Shown piece after piece: positions 23,672 through 33,524 of a stretch of DNA of 64,000 bases. Made by a program: the position numbers and the translations under genes. This stretch comes from Erwinia sp050410775 (GTDB lineage: Bacteria; Pseudomonadota; Gammaproteobacteria; Enterobacterales; Enterobacteriaceae). Position 1 is the first letter of the stretch. Each line of letters begins with the position of its first letter. Location of the stretch: the NCBI RefSeq assembly GCF_050410775.1, contig NZ_CP191229.1. One strand, written 5' to 3'. The notes below the pieces were generated by a model. It worked only from the letters and a program-made list of their open reading frames with translations, had not been told where the DNA came from and did not search any database.

Positions 23672-25486
23672 TCAGGGTTGCCAGAGTAAATCGCCGCCTT
23701 TCAGCTTCCTGTTGAGGAAAAATGCCGCGCTTATCAGCGCCAGGTGACTCAACGCCTGCGGCGTGTTGCCCAGCGCATGGCCGCGCTTATCAAACTCTTC
23801 GGCATAAAGGCCCAGCGGATTGGCATAGGTGAGCAGCTTCTCGAACTCGAAGTGCGCCTCGTCCACCCGGCCCGCACGCGCCAGACACTCAACGTACCAG
23901 AAAGAGCAGGCGACGAAAGAGCCTTCGCTTCCTTCCAGCCCATCGGCAGGGGTTTCGGACATATTATAGCGGCGTACCAGCCCGTCGCTGACCAGCTCTT
24001 TTTTAATGGTATCCAGCGTGGCGAGCCAGTCCGGATCGGTTGCGCTGACAAACCGCACCAGCGGCATCAGTAGCATCGAGGCATCAACAAACTTACCCTG
24101 TCGCGTGGAGACGAAGTGGCCCTGCTCGCCGTTCCAGAAGTTTTCCCAGATATCCTCGCGGATCTCATCCCGTACCTGACACCAGCGGTCGCGCGGAAAG
24201 GAGAGGGAGCGTTTCTCGGCCAGGCGGACCGCCCGATCCAGCGCTACCCAGCACATCAGCCGTGAATGCAGAAAGTGCTGCGGTTCGCCGCGCATTTCCC
24301 AAATTCCGGCGTCGGGCTGATTCCAGCATTCACAGACGTGATCGATCATTTTAATCACGTGCAGCCATCCCCGGTGGGAAATCGCTTCGCCATATTTATT
24401 GGCCAGATAGATGGCATCCATCAGCTCGCCGTAAATATCGAGCTGCTTCTGGTTCCAGGCATCGTTACCGATCCTGACCGGCGTTGAATTGGCATAGCCC
24501 GACAGGTTGAGCAGTTCGCTCTCATGCAGCTCGGTGCCGCTGTCGAGGCGATACATGACCTGAAGCCTCTCGACATCGTTATGGCTGTTTTCCACGCAGC
24601 GCCCTACCCAGTGGGTAAAATGTTTCGCTTCATCCACATAGCCGAGGCGCATCAGCGCATAAATGCTGAAGGAGGCGTCGCGCAGCCAGGCTGCGCGGTA
24701 ATCCCAGTTGCGCTCGCCGCCCAGCTCTTCAGGCAGACCGAAGGTCGCCGCTGCGGCAATCGAACCGTGCTTTAGCGAGGTCAGCAGCTTCAGCGTCAGC
24801 GCCGAACGGTTGACCATCTCCTGCCAGCGTCCGTGATAGCTGCTTCTGGCGCTCCAGTCACGCCAGTAGTTCAGCGTTTCCTGGAAATAGTGAGCCGTAC
24901 TCTCTTCGTCAAGATGCTTATCATCGGCGCCGCCAAGGATAAATTCCCGATGTTCACCCTCTTTCAGCGTGAAGTATGCGGTGGCTGCGCCGCCGTCTGT
25001 TTTGAACTCAACGTTGCCGCACAGCCGCAGCGTAGGCTGATTGCTGGCGCTAAAGAGGACGCTGCCCTCTTTCAGGCTGGCGCGGGTATCGGCTCGCGCA
25101 TAATCGTGAACGGGGGCACAGCGAAGGGTAAAATTCGCCTGGCCGTGCAGCACTTTTATCCGCCGGATAATGCGCGGCTGCATATCATCCGGCTGGCACA
25201 GCGGCATGTAATCGGTAATTTCCGCCACGCCTTCGTCAGCGAGCCAGCGCGTTTGCAGCAGGGCGGTGTCGGGCAGATAAAGCTGCTGCCGCCGGGGCTG
25301 ATGCCAGTCCGGCTCAATGCAGAATATGCCAGCCTCATCGCCGTCAAGCAGGGCGGTAAAGATTGACGGACTGTCCAGATCGGGCCAGCAGAAATAATCA
25401 ATGGTGCCATCGCAGGCGACCAGCGCGCAGGTTCTCAGGTCGCCAATAATGCCATGATCTTCGATTCTGCGTTTTATCTGACTCAT
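23672..25486 (-). CDS. Glycoside hydrolase family 15 protein
   Basis: This 604-aa cytoplasmic (no signal peptide) GH15 family protein has the N-terminal beta-sandwich domain followed by an alpha/alpha barrel. Family blocks are GIIGDLRTCALVACDGTIDY near the start, FCWPDLDSPSIFTALLD, RNWDYRAAWLRDASFSIYAL near residue 260, GIWEMRGEPQHFLHSRLMCW and the second acidic segment SEGSFVACSFWYVECLA. Enzymes of this group hydrolyse trehalose, glucoamylase-type substrates or isomaltosides, so the substrate cannot be named. It stands alone between ldtB and yohF with its own start region. Absent from the corresponding E. coli locus. Confidence 0.88.
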   Translation of the reverse strand: MSQIKRRIEDHGIIGDLRTCALVACDGTIDYFCWPDLDSPSIFTALLDGDEAGIFCIEPDWHQPRRQQLYLPDTALLQTRWLADEGVAEITDYMPLCQPDDMQPRIIRRIKVLHGQANFTLRCAPVHDYARADTRASLKEGSVLFSASNQPTLRLCGNVEFKTDGGAATAYFTLKEGEHREFILGGADDKHLDEESTAHYFQETLNYWRDWSARSSYHGRWQEMVNRSALTLKLLTSLKHGSIAAAATFGLPEELGGERNWDYRAAWLRDASFSIYALMRLGYVDEAKHFTHWVGRCVENSHNDVERLQVMYRLDSGTELHESELLNLSGYANSTPVRIGNDAWNQKQLDIYGELMDAIYLANKYGEAISHRGWLHVIKMIDHVCECWNQPDAGIWEMRGEPQHFLHSRLMCWVALDRAVRLAEKRSLSFPRDRWCQVRDEIREDIWENFWNGEQGHFVSTRQGKFVDASMLLMPLVRFVSATDPDWLATLDTIKKELVSDGLVRRYNMSETPADGLEGSEGSFVACSFWYVECLARAGRVDEAHFEFEKLLTYANPLGLYAEEFDKRGHALGNTPQALSHLALISAAFFLNRKLKGGDLLWQP

Positions 25487-25642
25487 TTTTCTCCCGGAAA
25501 ACGTGAATTAACAGACTGTCAGAATTAACTATAGCCCCTGCGGCTCACAGCGGGACGGGAAGCTGACATCAGGCGGCAGCAGGCGCAAATTTCCATCAAC
25601 TATACTTGCTGCGAACTTCACTTTACTGAACAGGAGAAAACC

Positions 25643-26419
25643 ATGAGTACACCTGAAGATAAGGTTGCCATTGTCACTGCATCAGATTCGGGAATCGGTC
25701 AGGCTTGCGCCATCATGCTGGCCCGGCAGGGGTTCGATATTGGTATTACCTGGCGTTCAGATGAAACAGGGGCGCGGGAGACGGCCCGGCAGGTTGAGGA
25801 ACTGGGGCGTAAAGCGGAAGTTGAACGGCTGGATCTTGCCGATCCCGAAGAGGGGAGTCGCGCGCTTGAAACGCTTATTGCCCGTCTGGGGCGTATTGAC
25901 GTGCTGGTAAATAATGCCGGGACAAACGTCAAAGGCGACTTCCTTGAAACCCGTTTTGAAGACTGGCGCAAGGTCTTTAGCGTGAACGTGGACGGCGCCT
26001 TTGCCTGCAGCCAGATCGCTGCCCGACATATGGTTAAGCAGGGGCAGGGCGGCAGAATTATCAATATCACCTCGGTACACGAACATACGCCGCTGCCGGG
26101 TTCGGTTGCCTATACCGCCACCAAACACGCCTTAGGCGGGCTAACCAAATCGATGGCCCTGAGCCTGCTGCCACATAACATTCTGGTGAATGCCGTGGCG
26201 CCCGGCGCTATCGCCACGCCGATGAACGACATGGACAATAAGGATGTGAAGAGCATCGAGCTGCCCGAAATTCCGGCAGGTCGCCCCGGCGATACCCGGG
26301 AAATCGCCAGCATGGTCGCCTGGCTCTGCTCCCAGTGGTCAACCTACACCACCGGCCAGTCATTTGTGATTGATGGCGGTTTTACGCTGGCCAATCCTCA
26401 GTATTATATGCAGGAATAA
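25643..26419 (+). CDS. yohF: Short-chain dehydrogenase/reductase YohF
   Basis: NAD(P)-dependent SDR of 258 aa with unknown substrate. The cofactor loop is VTASDSGIG, with T-A-S in place of the usual TGG start; E. coli YohF has the same ITASDSGIG. NNAG, the catalytic Ser in TSVHEHTPLP, and YTATK (Tyr-x-x-x-Lys) are present, as is the C-terminal VIDGGFTLANPQ. A GGAG precedes the ATG. Its neighbours yohD and yohC match the E. coli order. Confidence 0.9.
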   Translation: MSTPEDKVAIVTASDSGIGQACAIMLARQGFDIGITWRSDETGARETARQVEELGRKAEVERLDLADPEEGSRALETLIARLGRIDVLVNNAGTNVKGDFLETRFEDWRKVFSVNVDGAFACSQIAARHMVKQGQGGRIINITSVHEHTPLPGSVAYTATKHALGGLTKSMALSLLPHNILVNAVAPGAIATPMNDMDNKDVKSIELPEIPAGRPGDTREIASMVAWLCSQWSTYTTGQSFVIDGGFTLANPQYYMQE

Positions 26420-26436
26420 CGCCTGTGCCGGGCGGG

Positions 26437-27027
26437 CTAGTCGCGTCCGGCTTCCTCTTTCTTTTTCCCGGCGCGTCGCTTCAGAAAGATCCTCATTCCC
26501 CACACCAGCATCAGCGCCAGAACAACCCAGAAAAGCTGCTTAATGTGATGATCCAGCACAGCGAGCCATGGCGTGATAATCTGACCGCCGAGATAGCCCA
26601 GCGTGACGAATATTATCGCCCAGAGCGCGGCACCGAGAAGGTTAAGCGGCAGGAACTTCCGTAGCTTAATTCCGCTGGCTCCGATAATAAGTGGGCCGAT
26701 GATGCGCAGCCCATACATAAACCTGACGCCGATAATCAGCAGCGCCGGACGCTTACGGATCAGGCGGTTAGCGCGGTTAATCTGGTTCTGATGATTTTTA
26801 AACCGCTTCAGTAAGGCTGTGCCGTAGCGGCGGCCCGCCAAAAACAGCAGCGTATCGCCAAGCGCTCCGCCTGACAGGGCGACCAGCACCACCCAGCCAT
26901 AGTGCAGCAGTCCCTGATGCGCCGCCACGCCGCCCAGCAGCGTAAATGTCTCTCCTTCGGCCATACAGCCGATAAACAGCGCCAGATAACCGTATTGTGA
27001 AATCAGAGCGTTAACATCAACAGGCAT
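26437..27027 (-). CDS. yohD: DedA family membrane protein YohD
   Basis: Inner membrane DedA/SNARE-associated family protein; relatives flip phosphatidyl lipids or undecaprenyl phosphate. The start MPVDVNALISQYGY at 27027, preceded by GGTGGAGAA, gives 196 aa, close to E. coli YohD; the longer frame to 27198 adds a non-conserved sequence. Conserved blocks: AEGETFTLLGGVAAHQGLL, GDTLLFLAGRRYG, GVRFMYGLRIIGPLIIGAS. The C-terminus is highly basic (KRRAGKKKEEAG). Confidence 0.88.
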   Translation of the reverse strand: MPVDVNALISQYGYLALFIGCMAEGETFTLLGGVAAHQGLLHYGWVVLVALSGGALGDTLLFLAGRRYGTALLKRFKNHQNQINRANRLIRKRPALLIIGVRFMYGLRIIGPLIIGASGIKLRKFLPLNLLGAALWAIIFVTLGYLGGQIITPWLAVLDHHIKQLFWVVLALMLVWGMRIFLKRRAGKKKEEAGRD

Positions 27028-27239
27028 TATTCTCCACCGGTTCATCCGCAAACAGACGCTGAGTGTAAACGCTGCGGCTGAAAGGGTGAAAGAGAAAAGC
27101 CGCTTTACCTTTTTCAGATGCAAAATTAATGCATTAGCCGAAATTTCCACTGCTGAAAAAATAAACAGACAGCATGCGCTTATACTTGAATGACCCACCC
27201 GGCCATTTAGGGTGATCGTCGTAGCAGAGGAGTGAAGAT

Positions 27240-27827
27240 ATGAACCACGTTTGGGGACTTCTTGCGCATCCCGACCGCGAGATGCGTGACATCAAGCAGG
27301 AAAACGAAACCGTCTCTCACCACTACACCCACCATGTCCTTCTTATGGCGCTGATCCCGGTGATCTGCGCTTTTATCGGCACGACACAAATTGGCTGGGA
27401 TCTGGGGGCTACTGAAACAATCCCGCTCTCCTTCTTAAGTGCCACGGGACTGGCCGTGCTGTTTTATGCGCTGATTCTGGGGGGCGTGGCGGTGATGGGC
27501 AGGGTGATTTTCTGGATGGCGCGCGATTATCCACAGCGCCCGAGCCTGCAACGCTGTACGGTCTTTGCCGGGTATGTCGCCACTCCGCTGTTTCTGAGCG
27601 GCTTAGTGGCGCTCTATCCGCTGGTCTGGCTCTGCGTGCTGGTGGGCGCGCTGGCGCTGGTCTATACCGGCTATCTGCTCTATATCGGGATCCCGCTTTT
27701 CCTGAATATCGATCGGGAAGAGAGCCTGCGTTTTTCCAGTTCGACGCTGGCGATTGGCGTGCTGGTTTTTGAAGTGCTGCTGGCGCTGACCGTGGTGATT
27801 TGGGGGTATGGCCATTTAATGCGGTAA
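27240..27827 (+). CDS. yohC: Yip1 domain membrane protein YohC
   Basis: Inner membrane protein of 195 aa with five predicted TM helices, Yip1 family. Long blocks equal E. coli YohC: ENETVSHHYTHHVLLMALIP, IPVICAFIGTTQIGW, YPQRPSL and FAGYVATPLFLSGLVALYPL. Function unknown. Followed by a strong terminator and then pbpG in the same orientation. Confidence 0.9.
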   Translation: MNHVWGLLAHPDREMRDIKQENETVSHHYTHHVLLMALIPVICAFIGTTQIGWDLGATETIPLSFLSATGLAVLFYALILGGVAVMGRVIFWMARDYPQRPSLQRCTVFAGYVATPLFLSGLVALYPLVWLCVLVGALALVYTGYLLYIGIPLFLNIDREESLRFSSSTLAIGVLVFEVLLALTVVIWGYGHLMR

Positions 27828-27836
27828 CACGCTGCG

Positions 27837-27859
27837 CCGCCGGTTCGCCGGCGGTTTTT
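27837..27859 (+). terminator. Terminator after yohC
   Basis: CCGCCGG (27837-27843) and CCGGCGG (27848-27854) pair across the stable TTCG tetraloop and are followed by TTTTT. Confidence 0.85.
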
Positions 27860-28005
27860 CGGTAATGCCCGGAAACGATAATCCAGTAGGCAACAAAACG
27901 AGGGTCAGCGTATGATGCGCTCGCCAGCCCAGCGCACGTTTGTTCGCGCGACGGCAGCGTGTGGCGACGCCGCACCAGAATCATTTTCCGGTTAAGTTTT
28001 AATAA

Positions 28006-28947
28006 ATGCCTGCACACATTCGCTCGTCTCTGCTGAGTTTGGTTCTCCTCTTTTCCGGCCAGGCCGCCCTGAATCAGGCTGCTGCCAGCCCGCCCCTGGC
28101 TGAGGTTGCGCCCCGTCCGCAAATCGCGTCCGGCAGCGCAATGATCGTTAACCTCAACAGCAATAAAATCCTTTATGCCAGCAATCCCGACCGGATCAGG
28201 CCGATGGCCTCTATCACCAAGCTGATGACGGTGATGGTCGCGCTGGATGCGCATCTGCCGCTGGATGAGAAAATCGCCGTGGATATCAGCCATACGCCAG
28301 AAATGCGCGGTGTCTATTCGCGCGTACGGCTGAACAGCGAAATCAGCCGTAAAGAGATGATGCTGCTGGCGCTGATGTCGTCGGAAAACCGGGCGGCGGC
28401 AAGCCTCGCTCATCACTATCCGGGCGGCTATGACGCCTTTATTCGCGCGATGAACGCCAAAGCGAAAGCGCTGGGCATGAACCACACGCGCTACGTTGAA
28501 CCGACCGGCCTGTCGACGAAAAATGTCTCTACCGCCCGCGATCTCATCAAGTTACTGATCGCGACCAAACGCTATCCATTGATGGGGCAGCTAAGCACGA
28601 CCCATGAAGATATGGCGACCTTCAGCGGCCCGGCCTATACGCTGCCTTTTCGTAATACCAACCATCTGGTCTACCGGCCTGACTGGAATATTCAGCTGAC
28701 CAAAACCGGCTTCACTAATGAAGCGGGCCACTGTCTGGTGATGCGTACGGTGATTAAGCAGCAGCCGGTCGCGCTGGTGGTGATGGATGCTTTCGGGAAA
28801 TATACCCACTTTGCGGATGCCCGGCGGCTGAAAAGCTGGATGGAAACCGGCAAAATCTCGCCGGTGCCCGCCGCCGCGCTGAGCTACAAAAAGCAGAAAG
28901 CCGCGCTGACGGCCAGCAATGATGTTTTCGCTGAGAGCGTCGACTAG
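28006..28947 (+). CDS. pbpG: D-alanyl-D-alanine endopeptidase PBP7
   Basis: Periplasmic low-molecular-weight penicillin-binding protein that cleaves DD-crosslinks in peptidoglycan. It has 313 aa with a signal peptide ending around residue 28. Active-site motifs: SITKLM (SxxK) near residue 69, SEN (SxN) near 125 and KTGFTNEAG (KTG) near 231. The ribosome-binding site is weak (AAG within an AT-rich stretch), but the start agrees with the family. It lies between yohC and dld as in E. coli, with an added channel gene downstream. Confidence 0.93.
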   Translation: MPAHIRSSLLSLVLLFSGQAALNQAAASPPLAEVAPRPQIASGSAMIVNLNSNKILYASNPDRIRPMASITKLMTVMVALDAHLPLDEKIAVDISHTPEMRGVYSRVRLNSEISRKEMMLLALMSSENRAAASLAHHYPGGYDAFIRAMNAKAKALGMNHTRYVEPTGLSTKNVSTARDLIKLLIATKRYPLMGQLSTTHEDMATFSGPAYTLPFRNTNHLVYRPDWNIQLTKTGFTNEAGHCLVMRTVIKQQPVALVVMDAFGKYTHFADARRLKSWMETGKISPVPAAALSYKKQKAALTASNDVFAESVD

Positions 28948-29085
28948 CGGAGCGTTCCTCCGTTCTTCTGGGGGAATGCCAGGCGCGAACCTGGCCCCGC
29001 CGGAGAATATCACAGGCGCTGTTTTCGTTTATGAATCTGATAGTGTCGGTCCGGTCAAAAGACTAGACTGACGGCTGAACCTTCC

Positions 29086-29106
29086 CGGCCCCTTCAGGGC
29101 CGTTTT
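29086..29106 (+). terminator. Hairpin with T-run between pbpG and the MscS-like gene
   Basis: CGGCCC (29086-29091) pairs with GGGCCG (29097-29102), followed by TTTT. It lies about 20 bp before the next start, so it could also act as an attenuator. Confidence 0.5.
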
Positions 29107-29127
29107 ACTGGCTATCTGGAAATTTCC

Positions 29128-31554
29128 ATGTCTACGTTACTCACCTGGTTTCGGGTTTTCCTGCTGGCGCTGATTGCGCTGACGCCTTTACTGACGCAGG
29201 CAGCAGAGCGGCCTCAGCAAAGTGAAGAGGCTCCGGTAAAGATCAATGCCGCCGCTGAACTGCCCAAAATGCAGAAGGTGCTGGATAAAATTAAGCAGCA
29301 GGTGTCGGGGGAAACCAACGACAGCCGGCTTATCGCGCTCAACGAGCTGGCGCTGGAGCTTTCCGGCACTGCCGATACGCTGACGCAGACGCTTATCCCC
29401 CAGCGCGCCCAGCTTCAGGCCCAGCTTGCCGTGCTTGGCCCGGCGCCTCAGGCCGACAGTGGGGTAAACGAAACCGCTGACGTCACCAGAAAGCGTAAAA
29501 GTCTGGAGACTCAGAAAGGGAAAATGGACGATCAGATCAAGCAGGCTGAGGCGATCAAAAGCGGCGCGATCACGCTTTCTGCCCAAATCGTCACCCTGCG
29601 GCGCGATGCGCTGAAAACCCAGCTGGCGCTCAACGCTGGCAGCATTTTCGGGCCGCGCTTCTGGGCGCCGATGTTTAACAACCAGAGTAACGACAGCAAA
29701 AAAATCGGCAATTTCATCAGCGAGCTGCGGGATACGGTCGCGCTCTCGTGGCAGCCAGAGTGGCGCACCGGCACGCTGTTCTGGCTGCTGCTCGCCGGGC
29801 TGGTGGCCACGGCCGGCCGCCGCTACCTGGAAGAATTTCTGGCCTGGGTCGGCATTCACCTGCTGCCGGAAGGGCGGCTGCGGCGCAGTTTCCTGGCAGC
29901 GGCGACCGCCCTGACGTCGCTGGTGGCGATTGTGCTGGCGTTTAACTTCCTCGATCTCGCGTTTACGCGCCACGATCTTGTTGAAGATGAGGTGCGGGAT
30001 TTCGCCGACGGGCTGGTAAATTTAAGCATCCTCTGCGGGCTTATCGCCGGGCTGGGCAGGGCGTTCCTCTCCACCCGCCGCTCTTCGTGGCGGCTGCCCA
30101 ATATCTCGAATGAAGTGGCGCTGGCTTTAAAACCTTTTCCTCCGCTCACGGCCGCGCTGGTCTTTGTTTGCCAGATGATCGAAACCCTGAACAGCACCGC
30201 CAATACCAGCGTGGCGACCACGGTTTTCGCCAACGGTCTGACCGCGCTGCTGATTGGCGCCACCGCGCTTTCCATCAGTTTCCGCACCAACCGCGTACGC
30301 CGCCGGATGATCCTCCAGGGGCAGCAGCCGGAAGCGAAGTCCACCTTGGTCGGCCTGATTCAGATGTCCATTACGCTGGTCGGCGTCGGCATTATGGTTT
30401 CGCTGGTCATCGGTTACGTGACCCTGGCGCGCTTCCTCAGCTATGAGCTTATCTGGTTGGGCATTGTGTTCGGCTCTTTCTTTATTCTCAGCCAGCTGAT
30501 GGCCGACACTTTTGCAAGCCTGTTTTCCACCCACAATGCCTCCGGCAAAAGTATTCAGCGTTCGCTTAACATTGACGAGCGTTACCTGGGACAGACGGCC
30601 GCGCTGCTGACCGGCGTCAGCCGGGCCGCACTGGTACTGGCGGCGGCCGTCGCGATACTGAACGGCACTTTTGGCAGCGCCACGCCGATTGAACTGATGC
30701 AAAAGGCGATTGAGTTCTGGGGCGGCAAGGGGCTGGAATCCCTGAATATCGTGCCCGCTCACGTCCTTAATGCGCTGCTTTGCCTGGTGGTTGGCATCTA
30801 CGTGCTGCGTTCGGTGAAGCGCTGGCTGGAACGGGATTTTCTTCCGGAAACCACCATGGACGAAGGAATGCGGGTCTCGCTGATTACGCTGTTCAGCAAC
30901 GTCGGCTATGTGCTGATTATCCTGCTTGCGCTGTCGGTAATGGGGCTGCAATGGAATAAACTGGCCTGGATCGTCAGCGCCCTGTCGCTGGGGATGGGCT
31001 TTGGCCTGCAGGAGATCGTAAAAAACTTCGTCTCCGGCCTGATTCTGCTGACGGAAAGGCCGGTCAAAGTCGGCGATCTGGTGAGCATCAGCGGGATTGA
31101 AGGGGACATCCGCCGCATCAGCGTCCGCGCAACGGAGATCCAGCTTGGCGACAGATCCACGGTGATCGTGCCTAATTCGCAGTTTATTTCGCAGAACGTC
31201 CGCAATGCCACCATGGGCAATGCCCAGGGCGTGGTGACCGTCACCCTGACGTTTCCGCTGGATATCGACCCGGTTCAGGTCCGCCAGCTGCTGCTTGACG
31301 TCTACCAGGAAAACGAAAGCATCCTCGCCACCCCGGAGCCTTCTGTCTCCTTTAAGGATCTCACCGCATCAGGCATTATTCTTTCGGTAACCGGCAACGT
31401 CTCAAGCCCGCGCCGGGTTTCCGGCGCCAAAAGCGATCTGCTGTTTGCGATCCTGACCCGGCTGCGTGATGAAGGCGTGATGCTTTCAACGCCGCAGACG
31501 ATGATCGTCGAGCAGCGCAACGGACACATCGTGCTGAAAGAATCAGACGCCTGA
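29128..31554 (+). CDS. MscS-family mechanosensitive channel with DUF3772 domain
   Basis: Large inner membrane channel of 808 aa. A signal peptide covers about residues 1-25; a periplasmic coiled-coil region with the DUF3772 segment (around LRRDALKTQLALNAGSIFGP) follows; then about eleven TM helices; and a C-terminal MscS core. The pore helix and beta domain are recognisable as GMGFGLQEIVKNFVSGLILL, ERPVKVGDLVSI, GDIRRISVRAT and VIVPNSQFIS. Such channels release solutes on hypo-osmotic shock. The gene is not in this position in E. coli (pbpG and dld are neighbours there). It resembles YbiO/MscM-class large channels, but the DUF3772 domain marks it as a distinct subfamily. Confidence 0.88.
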   Translation: MSTLLTWFRVFLLALIALTPLLTQAAERPQQSEEAPVKINAAAELPKMQKVLDKIKQQVSGETNDSRLIALNELALELSGTADTLTQTLIPQRAQLQAQLAVLGPAPQADSGVNETADVTRKRKSLETQKGKMDDQIKQAEAIKSGAITLSAQIVTLRRDALKTQLALNAGSIFGPRFWAPMFNNQSNDSKKIGNFISELRDTVALSWQPEWRTGTLFWLLLAGLVATAGRRYLEEFLAWVGIHLLPEGRLRRSFLAAATALTSLVAIVLAFNFLDLAFTRHDLVEDEVRDFADGLVNLSILCGLIAGLGRAFLSTRRSSWRLPNISNEVALALKPFPPLTAALVFVCQMIETLNSTANTSVATTVFANGLTALLIGATALSISFRTNRVRRRMILQGQQPEAKSTLVGLIQMSITLVGVGIMVSLVIGYVTLARFLSYELIWLGIVFGSFFILSQLMADTFASLFSTHNASGKSIQRSLNIDERYLGQTAALLTGVSRAALVLAAAVAILNGTFGSATPIELMQKAIEFWGGKGLESLNIVPAHVLNALLCLVVGIYVLRSVKRWLERDFLPETTMDEGMRVSLITLFSNVGYVLIILLALSVMGLQWNKLAWIVSALSLGMGFGLQEIVKNFVSGLILLTERPVKVGDLVSISGIEGDIRRISVRATEIQLGDRSTVIVPNSQFISQNVRNATMGNAQGVVTVTLTFPLDIDPVQVRQLLLDVYQENESILATPEPSVSFKDLTASGIILSVTGNVSSPRRVSGAKSDLLFAILTRLRDEGVMLSTPQTMIVEQRNGHIVLKESDA

Positions 31555-31604
31555 CGCTCTAAGCCCGGCCACCTGTTACGCGGCCAGCCGGGCTGATGCC
31601 CTTC

Positions 31605-33335
31605 TTAACTGGGCTTATCACAGCCGCAGCCGGCCCAGTGCTTCGCTTTGGTCGTTTTGCCGATGCCGGGATTGAAGCTGTTGGTGGGATCGAGCTGCTG
31701 ATAGAACGCTTTCAGCTGCGGTTTAGCCGCATAAAGGTGGCCGACGTTGTGCTCCGCCGGATATTCGGCCCCTCTTTCTGACAGTATCGCTAACATCTTC
31801 TCTTTCAGCGCATGGACATCAACGCCTTTTTTCACGATGTAGTCCTGATGGAAGACATGGCAGAAGAAATGACCGTAATAGAGGCGCTGGATCAGCGCCT
31901 CATCGAATTCGGCGGGCAGGCGTTCGAACCAGTTACGGTCGTTACGACGCAGGGCGACATCCAGCGCCAGAATATCCTCCACTTCGTCGTGATGCACGGC
32001 GTGGTAACGCACGGCAGCGCCCGCAGCGGCAAACCGGTGCAGAAACGCTTTTGCCCCTTCCTCCTTGCTGCACTCAAAAAATTCACCCTGTCCCTGCTGA
32101 AAGTAGCGGGTCAGATAGCGTCGCGCCTCTTCAGTCCCTTCACCGGACATTTTCAGCATCAGATGATGCTCGTAGCGATCGCGGTACTGCTTCAGCCGCT
32201 TCGGCAGGTGAGAGGGCAGCAGGCCGCTGACTTTTTGCAGCATCCGGTCAATAAAATGGGGTTTGATAAAGGAAACGCGCTTTAACAGCGCGTCGGCACG
32301 GCCTTTAAAGGTAAAGAAGGCGGGCATTTTATCGGTGCCAAGCTTATCGATCATCACAAAGGTATCTTTGCCGTAGACCTCAGCAATATCGAAAATATCG
32401 CGGTGCAGATATTCCCCCGCGACAGGCAGATTGCTGAACTTGCTGAGGATATGGCGGCGGATGTCATCCAGCACCGAGGTATCATTGGTGCCGATATAAA
32501 AGACCTGCTGGGCCTGCTCAACGGGAAAAGTATCGAGGCGCACCGCGAACACCGCCAGCTTGCCCGCGCAGCCGGAAGCTTCATAAAGCCTGCGGGCATC
32601 CGCATTGAAACGGGAAGGCGTGTCGGCCTCCACTTCACGGACGCGGCTGGCGTACTCATGATCTGACGCGTGACGTTCGTCATGCCGGACATCGCTCTGC
32701 TGCCAGGTTTCGTCATCAAGCCGCGTCAGAATTTGCTCCGGCGTTGTGCCAAGGTCGATGCCCAGATGATTGACCAGCGTCAGCTTTCCCCCGGCATCAA
32801 TTTGCGCATAGAGCGCCATTTCGCTGTAGGCGGGCCCACGCCGGATCAGCGAGCCGCCCGAATTATTGCAGACGCCGCCCAGCACCGAGGCGCCGATGCA
32901 GGAGGAGCCAATCACGGAGTGCGGCTCACGGCCCAGCGGCTTCAGCACGTTTTCCAGCTGATAAAGCGTACTGCCGGGGAAAGCGACAACCTGGCTGCCG
33001 CCGTCTAGCAGCTGGATTTTATCCATCCGCAGCGTACTGATAATCACTATTTTACGGTCATAGTCGCTGCCCTGCGGCGTGGAGCCTTCGGTCAGGCCGG
33101 TATTCGCCGCCTGCATCAGGATAATCACGTCCGCCGCCACGCAGGCCTGCAGAATGCGCCACTGCTCCAGCAGCGTGCCGGGAAAAACAACCGCCAGCGC
33201 CTCGCCCTCACCGGAGCGGAAGCCCTTGCGGTAGCGTTCCGTTTCACCGGGATCGGTAAGAAGATGACTGCGTCCAACGATGCGCTTCAGTTCAGCCAGC
33301 AGCGGCAGGCTGGCCCGGGCCGGGGAGTTATGCAT
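31605..33335 (-). CDS. dld: Quinone-dependent D-lactate dehydrogenase Dld
   Basis: Peripheral membrane FAD enzyme that oxidises D-lactate to pyruvate and feeds electrons to the quinone pool. It has 576 aa (E. coli about 571). The FAD_binding_4 domain carries MQAANTGLTEGSTPQG and SSCIGASVLGGVCNNSGGS; the C-terminal membrane-binding domain includes RYEHHLMLKMSGEG, YHAVHHDEVEDILALDVALR and the final CGC. Convergent with the channel gene and divergent from bglX, as in E. coli. Confidence 0.95.
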   Translation of the reverse strand: MHNSPARASLPLLAELKRIVGRSHLLTDPGETERYRKGFRSGEGEALAVVFPGTLLEQWRILQACVAADVIILMQAANTGLTEGSTPQGSDYDRKIVIISTLRMDKIQLLDGGSQVVAFPGSTLYQLENVLKPLGREPHSVIGSSCIGASVLGGVCNNSGGSLIRRGPAYSEMALYAQIDAGGKLTLVNHLGIDLGTTPEQILTRLDDETWQQSDVRHDERHASDHEYASRVREVEADTPSRFNADARRLYEASGCAGKLAVFAVRLDTFPVEQAQQVFYIGTNDTSVLDDIRRHILSKFSNLPVAGEYLHRDIFDIAEVYGKDTFVMIDKLGTDKMPAFFTFKGRADALLKRVSFIKPHFIDRMLQKVSGLLPSHLPKRLKQYRDRYEHHLMLKMSGEGTEEARRYLTRYFQQGQGEFFECSKEEGAKAFLHRFAAAGAAVRYHAVHHDEVEDILALDVALRRNDRNWFERLPAEFDEALIQRLYYGHFFCHVFHQDYIVKKGVDVHALKEKMLAILSERGAEYPAEHNVGHLYAAKPQLKAFYQQLDPTNSFNPGIGKTTKAKHWAGCGCDKPS

Positions 33336-33524
33336 AGCTATTGTCCTTTTCTGTCAGATTGCCTGATAGTAGCACCGCGCCAGCGGTGAAGCGGTTAATA
33401 ATCAGAAGGGTAGCGTTAGTGGGTTGAAAACTACCTGCTATCCTCATCTTATGGCACACTGATGTCCTGTTACGCTATCTTATAATAATCCCTTGCTACG
33501 CAGTTACTTAAGAGAATCAACCTG

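Noticed and set aside
27409..28485. 358-codon minus-strand frame across yohC and pbpG
   Set aside because: Runs antisense through two recognised genes and the terminator between them; very basic low-information sequence.
31562..31593. Inverted repeat AGCCCGGC / GCCGGGCT between the channel gene and dld as a terminator
   Set aside because: The arms pair, but neither strand has a T-run after the stem, so I do not list it as a terminator.
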